5,982 bases of DNA from Gammaproteobacteria bacterium. GTDB lineage: Bacteria; Pseudomonadota; Gammaproteobacteria; Eutrophobiales; Eutrophobiaceae. The notes below the pieces were generated by a model. That model did not search any database. It was not told the DNA's origin and was given only the letters and a program-made list of their open reading frames with translations. The DNA lies in assembly GCA_015661095.1 (NCBI GenBank), contig JACVQI010000123.1:1-5982 (forward strand). Direction: 5' to 3'. Both the position numbers and the translations under genes were made by a program. Shown here in pieces: positions 1-5,767 of the stretch (positions within the stretch are counted from its first letter, which is position 1; each line of letters starts with the position of its first letter).

Positions 1-419
1 ATACCGGAATCCGCGACTATAAAAATCACTGACTTCGGCATAGCAAGAATTACAGATTCGAGCAAGACCAAAACCGGCATAGTACTCGGCACTCCATCGT
101 ATATATCGCCAGAGCAACTGACCGGCAATAGAAACCTGGATGGAAGGACAGATCTGTTCTGGCTGGGGGTTACTTTTTCCAGTTACTCTGTGGTGAATTA
201 CCGTTTATGGGTGAGTCCATATCAGCCCTGCTGGTGAAGATTGCCAAGGCACCGCATCGTAATATTTCTGATATCCGACCTGATTTAATAAAAAATATAC
301 CTGCTATCAACCAAATATTGGATAAAATACTCAAAAAGGATCCGGAAAAACGCTATCAAACTGGTAATGAACTTGCGGTATCCTTACATAGATACCTGAA
401 AAATATAAAGAAAAAATAG
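1..419 (+). pseudogene. Ser/Thr protein kinase, C-terminal part, frameshifted
   Basis: This is the C-terminal half of a Hanks-type Ser/Thr kinase domain, cut by the left edge. Reading from base 1, the sequence shows the DFG metal-binding motif (KITDFGIAR), the activation loop and a GTPSYISPEQ stretch equivalent to the APE motif, then GRTDLF. The frame then turns into non-kinase sequence and stops near 230. The frame starting around 177 instead gives FFQLLCGELPFMGES and continues through ILKKDPEKRYQ (subdomain XI) to the stop at 417-419. One missing T in the run at 174-178 would rejoin the two frames. The longest uninterrupted downstream frame with an ATG is 207-419. Residue W at 'DLFWLG' is also odd, since S is usual. 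The NIMY/PES...DFGIARITDSSKTKTG style recalls CHASE2-linked kinases, but the N-terminus is not here. It is followed 1 nt later by a PP2C phosphatase, its likely antagonist. Either a real pseudogene or a sequencing error. Confidence 0.85.
174..179 (+). other. Frameshift site in kinase gene (T homopolymer)
   Basis: Five Ts at 174-178 are followed by CC. The upstream kinase frame reads ACT TTT TCC, whereas the kinase-like downstream frame needs ACT TTT TTC CAG, that is, one more T. This is a classic site for a homopolymer indel. A programmed -1 shift is unlikely because re-pairing of the TCC tRNA on TTC would be poor. Confidence 0.75.
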
Positions 420-420
420 C

Positions 421-1257
421 ATGACCTTAACGGCACAACTCGAAATCGCCAATTTTACCGATGTCGGAAGACGGCGACCACATAACGAGGACAGTACCCT
501 GAGCGATCTCCATCATGGGTTGGCGATCCTGGCTGACGGCATGGGCGGTTATAAGGCCGGCGAAGTGGCCAGCGCTATCGCCGTTAAATCCATCTACGAT
601 ACCGTTTGTGATGGTTTAAAAAGCATTCATCATGGGCAAACCGATGAAGATTCCGGGTTTAAGCTGGAATCCCTGCTGGTAAAAGATGCAATAATTCGTG
701 CAAACTCAGGGATTTACAATACCGCTCGGGCTGATGAACAATGCCAGGGCATGGGCACGACTGTGGTCGTATGTTTATTTCATGCCAATTATTTAACCGT
801 TGCCCATGTCGGCGACTCCAGACTTTACCGCAAGCGGGCTGAAAATTTTCAGCAAATAACAAAAGATCATTCGCTAATTCAAGAACTTATCGATCGTGGC
901 CTGTATACCTCCGAAGAGGCTATGCAGAAAACTCCTAAAAACCTTGTGACACGTGCCCTTGGTATAGACGCCAAAGTCGAGGTGGATGTACTGGAAGAAT
1001 CGCTAAAAACAGGCGATATTTATCTCCTGTGTTCGGATGGGTTAAATGATATGGTAAATGATGAAGAAATTCACTTAACCCTAAGTAAATATAGTGCTAA
1101 TCTTGCACATTCAGCGGAGGAATTGATCCGTTTGGCAAATTCAAAAGGTGGTAAGGATAATATTTCCGTCATCCTGATACGGGTTAGGGCAGAAGGTTCA
1201 TCAGAGAGTAGCATTAAACAATTTTTCAAACGTTTATTTTTAAGCTGGGGGAAATAG
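421..1257 (+). CDS. PP2C-family protein Ser/Thr phosphatase
   Basis: A cytoplasmic metal-dependent (Mn/Mg) phosphatase of 278 residues, a usual size for bacterial PrpC/Stp/PppA proteins, which are a single PP2C domain. Visible motifs in order: RRRPHNEDS (about 17-25), ADGMGG (38-43, with metal-ligand Asp39), GMGTTVVV (110-117), HVGDSRLYR (129-137, Asp132), LLCSDGLNDMV (202-212, Asp206) and GGKDNISVILI (243-253, Asp246). All catalytic acidic residues of the family seem present. The tail after residue 255 is short and basic, and no membrane segment is seen. The ATG lies 1 nt after the kinase stop with only weak purine-rich sequence before it, so translation is probably coupled to the kinase. 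Its expected role is to reverse phosphorylation by that kinase, including of the FHA protein that follows. The substrate is inferred from gene order only. Confidence 0.95.
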   Translation: MTLTAQLEIANFTDVGRRRPHNEDSTLSDLHHGLAILADGMGGYKAGEVASAIAVKSIYDTVCDGLKSIHHGQTDEDSGFKLESLLVKDAIIRANSGIYNTARADEQCQGMGTTVVVCLFHANYLTVAHVGDSRLYRKRAENFQQITKDHSLIQELIDRGLYTSEEAMQKTPKNLVTRALGIDAKVEVDVLEESLKTGDIYLLCSDGLNDMVNDEEIHLTLSKYSANLAHSAEELIRLANSKGGKDNISVILIRVRAEGSSESSIKQFFKRLFLSWGK

Positions 1258-1259
1258 GA
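1256..1259 (+). promoter_or_regulatory. Ribosome binding site of FHA gene
   Basis: AGGA overlaps the stop codon of the phosphatase gene and lies 7 nt before the ATG at 1267. This supports that start and tight co-translation of the phosphatase and the FHA protein. Confidence 0.6.
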
Positions 1260-1266
1260 CAGAGCT

Positions 1267-1992
1267 ATGGCGAAGTTAGTTCTGAGTTTGAACGGTGTAA
1301 TGCAAGGCGAATACCAGCTTGAAAAAGAGCGGATTACGATCGGTCGTAAGCCTGATAATGATATTCCGATTGATAATCTTGCGGTCAGCGGTAAGCACGC
1401 TTTAATCATTACGATCCTGGATGATTCCTTTCTGGAAGATCTGGGTAGTACCAATGGCAGCTATGTCAATGGCAAATTGATTAAAAAACATGCACTTAAG
1501 AATGGGGACGTCATAGCTATCGGAAAGCACGAACTTAAATACGTCAACGAACACGCCACCGCGGATGATGATGAGTTTGAAAAAACCATGATCATCAGGC
1601 CGGGCTCCGCCAGTGCTGCAGTCGCAGCCGCCAAAGCGGCGGAACAAGCTGGGGCTGGGCCGGTCAGCCCGTTGCCAACTCCGGCAGCGAAGGGCGGCGC
1701 TCCGACCAGTGGCGGTATGCCTTTAGGTAGATTGACCGTCCTGAATGGCCCCATCGCTGGTAAGGAACTGGAACTAACCAAAGCGCTGGTAACACTTGGC
1801 AAACCCGGTACCCAGGTAGCCGTTATATCACGCCGCCCGCAGGGTTATTTTCTGACCCACATCGAAAGTGATGGCGACGGCAAACGATATCCACTGGTAA
1901 ACGGTGAGGCCATCGGCGCCAAAGCCTATCAACTGAAAGACAGCGATCTGATCGAACTGGCGGGTATTAAAATGGAGTTTTCCTCAAACTAG
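1267..1992 (+). CDS. FHA-domain protein with second, degenerate FHA-like domain
   Basis: A 241-residue protein, probably cytoplasmic, with no signal peptide or membrane segment. The N-terminal FHA domain (about 3-93) has the phosphothreonine-reading signature: IGRKPDNDI (25-33), SGKH (41-44) and STNGSYVNG (61-69). A linker follows; its start is acidic and includes EKTMII with Thr107, a plausible phosphorylation site by analogy with the Thr-bearing tails of GarA-type FHA proteins. It then becomes Ala/Gly/Pro-rich (about 114-150), a flexible tether. Residues 154-238 look like a second FHA fold: LGK (177-179), ISRRPQGYFL (187-196), VNGEAIG (211-217) and LKDSDLIELAG (223-233), but the canonical Arg and the SxxH pair are missing. 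Third gene of the kinase/phosphatase/FHA cassette, 9 nt after the phosphatase; the likely job is reading the kinase's phosphorylation output. Partner unknown. Confidence 0.9.
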   Translation: MAKLVLSLNGVMQGEYQLEKERITIGRKPDNDIPIDNLAVSGKHALIITILDDSFLEDLGSTNGSYVNGKLIKKHALKNGDVIAIGKHELKYVNEHATADDDEFEKTMIIRPGSASAAVAAAKAAEQAGAGPVSPLPTPAAKGGAPTSGGMPLGRLTVLNGPIAGKELELTKALVTLGKPGTQVAVISRRPQGYFLTHIESDGDGKRYPLVNGEAIGAKAYQLKDSDLIELAGIKMEFSSN

Positions 1993-2010
1993 CCAGACCC
2001 GCGCCAGGCC

Positions 2011-2022
2011 CGCTTTAAAGCG
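2011..2022. repeat. 12-bp perfect palindrome in convergent gap
   Basis: CGCTTTAAAGCG lies 19 nt after the FHA stop. A second perfect palindrome, ATTGGCCAAT, is at 2032-2041. The first could fold as a 4-bp stem with a TTAA loop and help end transcription of the + strand cassette, but no proper T tract follows, so a terminator call is weak. Confidence 0.3.
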
Positions 2023-2062
2023 CGATTATTGATTGGCCAATTTGTATTTTATCCGTCCGGTT

Positions 2063-2091
2063 AAAAAATCCATTTCCAGCATCAGCCGGAT
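2063..2091 (-). terminator. Candidate rho-independent terminator after the STAS gene
   Basis: On the - strand, beginning 9 nt after the STAS stop, ATCC (2091-2088) can pair with GGAT (2071-2068), and directly after it comes a run of six T (2068-2063, sharing the last stem base). Alternatively CCGGC and GCTGG (2089-2076) form a 5-bp stem with one G-T pair. The stems are short and compete with each other. The position at the end of the partner-switching set is right. Moderate to low certainty. Confidence 0.35.
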
Positions 2092-2099
2092 AACATCGT

Positions 2100-2432
2100 T
2101 CAGGCATCAGCCGCGATTCTTTCAGCAACGCTGGCATGAATTGGAAATACCTTGTCCAGGCGGGCCAATTGCAGCACATTCATCGCCGCGGTACTGACAC
2201 TGACAAGGCCAAACTTAAGCGCCTTCTTTTTTGCCGTTTGATACCCTTCAACCAGACTGGCCACACCGGAACTGTCGATATAGGTAACACGCGAGAGATC
2301 CACCAGCAGGTTCTGGGCTTTGCTCAAACAATCGAGAATTTGCTTGCGTGCCTCGGGGGAACAGGATAAATCGACTTCACCGTCGAGCTCGACTATCGTG
2401 TAATTATTGTCCTGTCTAGTGTTGTACTTCAT
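2100..2432 (-). CDS. STAS-domain anti-sigma factor antagonist (RsbV/SpoIIAA-like)
   Basis: A single STAS domain of about 110 residues, the usual length for SpoIIAA/RsbV-type switch proteins. The core reads IVELDGEVDL, then LVDLSRVTYIDSSGVASL, then a C-terminal part ending in LDKVFPIHASVAE. The DSSG motif (53-56 from the ATG) carries the expected phospho-acceptor, Ser54 by analogy with SpoIIAA and RsbV. In known systems the RsbW kinase phosphorylates this Ser to inactivate the antagonist and the RsbU phosphatase restores it; both counterparts are encoded just upstream. I chose the ATG at 2430-2432 because GGATGAG lies 8 nt before it; an in-frame TTG two codons earlier (2436-2438) has poor spacing. 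It is separated from the RsbW-like gene by 54 nt. The target could be a sigma factor elsewhere or a non-sigma effector. Confidence 0.92.
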   Translation of the reverse strand: MKYNTRQDNNYTIVELDGEVDLSCSPEARKQILDCLSKAQNLLVDLSRVTYIDSSGVASLVEGYQTAKKKALKFGLVSVSTAAMNVLQLARLDKVFPIHASVAERIAADA

Positions 2433-2486
2433 CGGCAATACTCATCCACTTTAACTTGGCTGAAATCATATGCACCCGCGCCGAAA

Positions 2487-2906
2487 TCAGTCAATCGACT
2501 TTTTCATCTCGAGATAATTTCCACTCCCTCCCTCGAGATGACCGAATTTGAAATCATCCATGATTTCCGAGATAAAATGCACTCCCAGCCCCCCTGGTCT
2601 TATATCTTCCAAATCCCGTGATTTTACCTTTTCCAAATCGACAGGGGCGGCATAATCCACCAATCTGAACCTGAGCTGTGGTCCGGTATGGTGAATTTCG
2701 AGAACAATCTCGCCTGTGCCGTTGCCCTGATAGGCGTGCTGAATCACGTTCATACAGGCTTCATTGACCGCGATTACCAGTTGTTCGCCCAGACTATCAT
2801 TACATCCCACTGTCTGTGCCGCCCTCTTCACCAATGCGCGCACGAGTGTCAATCGCTCAGCCTTGGACGGAAACCGAATCTCCACCAGTTTTTCATCCAT
2901 ACTCAT
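2487..2906 (-). CDS. RsbW/SpoIIAB-like anti-sigma kinase (GHKL ATPase)
   Basis: A 139-residue single-domain GHKL ATP-binding protein, the usual length for RsbW-type anti-sigma kinases, predicted to phosphorylate the neighbouring STAS protein. The N box is clear: VNEACMNVIQHAY (47-59, with Glu49 and Asn53). The G2 box is clear: RPGGLGVHFI (103-112). The G1 box, normally DxGxG or DxGxPFD, reads DYAAPVD (84-90), so the glycine after Asp84 is Ala; ATP binding may be altered. The C-terminus GNYLEMKK matches the last strand of the family. The first ATG (2904-2906) overlaps the stop of the upstream phosphatase as ATGA, favouring coupled translation. A second ATG at 2898-2900 (residue 3) lies 6 nt behind GGAAGAG and is an equally good start. 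No sigma factor gene adjoins it. Confidence 0.9.
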   Translation of the reverse strand: MSMDEKLVEIRFPSKAERLTLVRALVKRAAQTVGCNDSLGEQLVIAVNEACMNVIQHAYQGNGTGEIVLEIHHTGPQLRFRLVDYAAPVDLEKVKSRDLEDIRPGGLGVHFISEIMDDFKFGHLEGGSGNYLEMKKSID

Positions 2907-4177
2907 CTCTTCCCATCGATAACCAGCATGGTGATATCATCATGCTGAATGACATTGGGTCGCCGCAACACGGCGATGATATTTTCCAGCCGCTGCTGGA
3001 CAACGTACTCGTCGTTCAGCTTGACCAGTTCAATCAGACCCTTCACTTCCAGCTGTTTGTTATTGACATCCGTCGCTTCCGTAACCCCATCAGTAAATAT
3101 ATACAGGCTGCCCCCATCCAAAAATATGGTCGTAACAGGAAATACCGCTCCGGGAACGATCCCGACCGGCGGCGCCTCCGCCGGATACTCCCTGAATTGC
3201 CCATCCACCCCATGATACAAGGGCGGCTGATGTCCGGCATTCGCGAGTCGCACTTCGCCTGTTTTTATATTAACGAAACCGGACACCAGGGTGATAAACA
3301 TCCCGTGGGATACAGACTCGCAGATTTCTTCATTAACATGTGCCAGCAATACTCCCGGATCATCAATGATTTTGGCCAGATGATGCAACAGACTGCTGGC
3401 CTTGGCCATCACGATAGCGGCGTTCATGCCTTTGCCGGAGACATCGGCCAGGTTGAAATAAATCAGGCCATCCTGCCGTTGAAAGAAATCATAGAAATCA
3501 CCGGAAACCTCCCGGGCCGGGATATTCTTGCCAACCACGGGAAAGTTTTCCGCGGGCGTGGCTGGTAACAATCCTTCCTGTATTTCCCGCGCTAGCTCCA
3601 GCTCTTTCTGCATTCTTTCCTGCTCAACCAGTTTACCCGCCATGCGGGCATTATGGATAGCCAGGGAAGCTGCTGCTGCCAGCGCGATAATCAAGTGCTG
3701 ATCCTGTTCATCGAACAAATGATTACCGCTTTTTTTATTTATCAGTTCCAGTGCGCCGATACAATTGTCCTGAATGATCAAAGGCGCGCATAAGATAGAA
3801 CGTGTGATAAAGCCGGTATCCTTGTCTACATTCTGGGCGAAATTCGGATCCTTGGAAACATCCCTGATCATCTGGACGGTTTTGTTTTTGACCGTGGCGC
3901 CAACGATTCCCTTGTCGGCCGGCAAACGCAAGCCCGTGATATCAACCGGCCCGGCACAACCCCGGCACACCAGTTCGGTATTATTATTTTCCAGCAGGAA
4001 GACCGATGCTGCCTCGGCATTCAGATAATCCATAAACCGCGCCAGCGCATTCCGCAGGGTGTCGTCGATATCCAGTGAATGCGCGAATGATTGGGTAATC
4101 TCGGCCAGCAAGGCCAGTTGTTCCCGCAGGGAATAGCCACCGCTCTTGTCGAACAGATTCTGCGCGTCGGTCGTCAT
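2903..4177 (-). CDS. GAF domain PP2C (SpoIIE/RsbU-type) phosphatase
   Basis: A 424-residue cytoplasmic sensor phosphatase, probably switching on the STAS antagonist by removing its phosphate. Residues about 20-180 form a GAF domain (SVFLLENNNTELV, LPADKGIVGATVKN, SILCAPLI, IGALELINKKSG), a fold that binds small ligands or senses redox; the ligand cannot be told. A helical linker (182-204, ...ELELAREIQEGLLP) is the signal-coupling coiled coil typical of these proteins. The PP2C-like domain follows: EVSGDFYDFF (223-232, Asp227), LADVSGKGMNAAIVM (243-257, Asp245), NAGHQPPLY (313-321), YIFTDGVTEA (359-368, Asp363) and HDDITML (412-418). All key acidic residues are present. No response-regulator or membrane segment is seen. 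The start is preceded by only a weak GAG. The gene's end overlaps the RsbW-like gene by 4 nt, which fixes the partnership. Confidence 0.94.
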   Translation of the reverse strand: MTTDAQNLFDKSGGYSLREQLALLAEITQSFAHSLDIDDTLRNALARFMDYLNAEAASVFLLENNNTELVCRGCAGPVDITGLRLPADKGIVGATVKNKTVQMIRDVSKDPNFAQNVDKDTGFITRSILCAPLIIQDNCIGALELINKKSGNHLFDEQDQHLIIALAAAASLAIHNARMAGKLVEQERMQKELELAREIQEGLLPATPAENFPVVGKNIPAREVSGDFYDFFQRQDGLIYFNLADVSGKGMNAAIVMAKASSLLHHLAKIIDDPGVLLAHVNEEICESVSHGMFITLVSGFVNIKTGEVRLANAGHQPPLYHGVDGQFREYPAEAPPVGIVPGAVFPVTTIFLDGGSLYIFTDGVTEATDVNNKQLEVKGLIELVKLNDEYVVQQRLENIIAVLRRPNVIQHDDITMLVIDGKR

Positions 4178-4208
4178 AATCTCATTTTATCTTGAGTATC
4201 CGTTCCCG

Positions 4209-4280
4209 CTAAGCTTTTTCATCCGCCCGTTGCTGGTTGACCAGTTCCAGCCGGAATTTGGCAGTCGGAATCTCCTGCAT
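4209..4280 (-). CDS. Possible small ORF, 23 aa, between nth and phosphatase gene
   Basis: A 23-codon frame starting 7 nt after the nth stop: ATG (4278-4280), then QEIPTAKFRLELVNQ, a charged stretch, and a TAG stop at 4209-4211. The amino-acid make-up is protein-like, amphipathic and rich in E, K, Q and R, and the spacing fits an operon member. The upstream AGGCG is only 3 nt or so from the ATG, a poor ribosome site. I do not recognise it. It could be a real micro-ORF, the last fragment of a decayed gene, or chance. It sits 31 nt before the phosphatase start. Confidence 0.25.
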   Translation of the reverse strand: MQEIPTAKFRLELVNQQRADEKA

Positions 4281-4287
4281 CGCCTGT

Positions 4288-4935
4288 TCAAGCGGATGAG
4301 CGGCCGGATTTTTCCCGCCACTTACAGAGTTCGTAAATCAGGCATTTTTCACATCGTGGCTTGCGTGCGGTACAGACGTATCTGCCATGCAGGATTAACC
4401 AGTGATGGGCGTCCTGTTTGTACTCCGCGGGAACAACCTTGAGCAACTTATTTTCAACTTCCAACACATTCCGGCCGGGAGCGAGCCCGGTACGATTGGC
4501 GACTCTGTATATATGAGTATCCACGGCGATGGTTGGTTGACCGAAAGCTGTATTCAGAATGACATTGGCAGTCTTCCTGCCGACACCCGGCAAAGCCTCC
4601 AGGGATTTTCTGTCCGCGGGAACCTGTCCCTGATGTTGTTCGATCAGGAGCCGGCAGGTGTCGATAATATGTTTCGCCTTCGTGTTGTATAAGCCAATGC
4701 TTTTGATATATCGCTTCAGGCCAGTGACGCCCAGATCGGAAATGGCTGCCGGTGTATTGGCGACGGGATACAACCTCGCCAATGCCTTATTGACGCTGAC
4801 GTCCGTGGCCTGGGCTGACAGAATCACGGCAACCAGCAATTCAAACGGTGTTGTATACGTTAATTCCGTGGTCGGTTTCGGATTCGCAGCTTGCAGCAGT
4901 TGAAACAACGCCGCTCGGTCATGCTTTTTCAACAC
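4288..4935 (-). CDS. nth: Endonuclease III (DNA glycosylase/AP lyase)
   Basis: Base-excision repair enzyme that removes oxidised pyrimidines and cuts the abasic strand by beta-elimination. At 215 residues it matches the family (E. coli 211). The N-terminal part (TTPFELLVAVILSAQATDVS, 28-47) is nearly identical to the E. coli form as I recall it. The helix-hairpin-helix LPGVGRKTANVILN (115-128) holds the catalytic Lys121, followed by AVDTHIYRV (137-145) with catalytic Asp139. The [4Fe-4S] loop is intact: Cys188-X6-Cys195-X2-Cys198-X5-Cys204. The start is GTG at 4933-4935, chosen because the N-terminus then aligns with the family; a TTG is the next codon. There is no clear ribosome site, and the upstream rnfE-like stop is only 3 nt away, so translation is probably coupled. 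rnfE-nth is the standard order in gammaproteobacteria. Confidence 0.98.
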   Translation of the reverse strand: MLKKHDRAALFQLLQAANPKPTTELTYTTPFELLVAVILSAQATDVSVNKALARLYPVANTPAAISDLGVTGLKRYIKSIGLYNTKAKHIIDTCRLLIEQHQGQVPADRKSLEALPGVGRKTANVILNTAFGQPTIAVDTHIYRVANRTGLAPGRNVLEVENKLLKVVPAEYKQDAHHWLILHGRYVCTARKPRCEKCLIYELCKWREKSGRSSA

Positions 4936-4938
4936 CAG

Positions 4939-5571
4939 TCACGCAGGTTGTTGGCGGGCGCCGCGATACCTGCCGGTACAATAATTCCATAACGCGATAA
5001 GCAGGCCGAGACAGAGGAATGCACCTGGCGCCGCGCGGGTAATCGCCAGGCCGGTAACGGTATCAGGCAGGTGCGGATCCAGGTGGAGTGCCGAGCCCGT
5101 CCATGTCATGCCAGTGCCAAGGCTGCCAAAGGCCAACAGTTCGCGGAATGTCCCTGTTGTCACGAATAACAGAAATATTACCAGTCCCGTTCTGACGGCA
5201 TGCTGCAATGACAGCCGTAACGGCAAGCGCAAATAATATTCTTCCGCCACCGAGAAAACGAGACTGTTACAGGCCAGCAGCGGCAGATAAACACCGAATT
5301 GTTCCCGCAGTCCGTAAAAATAAACCATCAGCACCATTTCAAACAGACTGATCCAGGTTGCGATAATCAGTAGCAGAAAAGGAATCCTTAAGCGCCAGGA
5401 AATAAAATGGCGCAGGAGAGAAACCGACACGGCGATGGCCGCAAATAAGAATAAAAACATCAACCCGGCCGTGAAACTGATGATCAATGTGGTCGACAAA
5501 GCGAGTAACGGCGGTATCAATAATAATTCCGCCGAGACAGGCTTGTCAGTCGTGGTGTAATCAATGGCCAT
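4939..5571 (-). CDS. Divergent RnfE/RsxE-family membrane protein, orphan
   Basis: A 210-residue integral membrane protein with about six hydrophobic helices, like RnfE/NqrD (RsxE of E. coli is 231). Family marks: PLLALSTT (21-28), LRH...LRIPFLLLIIA (53-71), YGLREQFGVYLPLL (86-99), NSLVFSVAE (102-110), GTFREL (140-145) and APGAFLCLGL (181-190). Compared with the remembered consensus (LCPLLAV and TNCIVVGRAEAF), the two cysteines that help hold the intramembrane FeS cluster between RnfA and RnfE are Pro20 and Ser103 here; Cys101 is two residues off. The RAEAF and LDG motifs are also changed. No rnfABCDG genes precede it: upstream is a divergent narK-like gene. The ATG at 5571 has no clear ribosome site, and an in-frame TAG lies upstream. 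Function is uncertain: perhaps a paralogue that has lost electron transfer. nth follows after 3 nt. Confidence 0.8.
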   Translation of the reverse strand: MAIDYTTTDKPVSAELLLIPPLLALSTTLIISFTAGLMFLFLFAAIAVSVSLLRHFISWRLRIPFLLLIIATWISLFEMVLMVYFYGLREQFGVYLPLLACNSLVFSVAEEYYLRLPLRLSLQHAVRTGLVIFLLFVTTGTFRELLAFGSLGTGMTWTGSALHLDPHLPDTVTGLAITRAAPGAFLCLGLLIALWNYCTGRYRGARQQPA

Positions 5572-5595
5572 AACAATTGTATTTTTTATCGTTGC

Positions 5596-5606
5596 ATTCT
5601 ATACCA
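5596..5606 (-). promoter_or_regulatory. Candidate extended -10 promoter for rnfE-like/nth run
   Basis: On the - strand, TGGTATAGAAT contains a TG extension and TAGAAT (5 of 6 to TATAAT), 24 nt before the rnfE-like ATG. No good -35 is seen at 16-18 nt. It may start the long leftward transcript through nth and possibly into the partner-switching genes. Confidence 0.3.
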
Positions 5607-5716
5607 GCGTGGGCAGCAGTTCGATGTCGCGCACCATGATGATGCGGTCCGCTTACCAAGGCACCAGTATAGGCCGCTTCGGTGCAAACCAACCTCTTGC
5701 ATCGCCTTTATCTTTA

Positions 5717-5730
5717 TTGATTGTTTTCAG
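5717..5730 (+). promoter_or_regulatory. Imperfect FNR/Anr-like site upstream of narK-like gene
   Basis: TTGAT-TGTT-TTCAG has a perfect left half of the FNR/Anr box (TTGAT-N4-ATCAA) and three of five matches in the right half. It lies 84 nt before the narK-like ATG, and narK genes are classic FNR/Anr/Dnr targets. No convincing -10 lies at the expected distance, so this is tentative. Confidence 0.25.
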
Positions 5731-5767
5731 TGAGTTAACGGAAAATTGTCCGCCGTCATCAACTCTG

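Noticed and set aside
165..185. Programmed -1 ribosomal frameshifting in the kinase gene
   Set aside because: There is no proper slippery heptamer in the reading frame (ACT TTT TCC gives poor A-site re-pairing), and no reason is known for a split kinase domain.
1071..1454. - strand open frame across the PP2C/FHA junction
   Set aside because: It spans two well-supported genes on the other strand and has no domain-like pattern.
421..1992. Type VI secretion phosphorylation set (PpkA/PppA/Fha)
   Set aside because: The kinase/PP2C/FHA trio is reminiscent, but no type VI structural gene is visible and the FHA protein lacks the large C-terminal region of Fha1-type proteins. A general signalling cassette is the simpler reading.
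2816..3568. Long + strand open frame (250 codons) opposite the GAF-PP2C phosphatase
   Set aside because: It is antisense to a gene with complete, ordered phosphatase motifs, and its translation is rich in His, Arg and Gln with no recognisable domain. A shadow frame.
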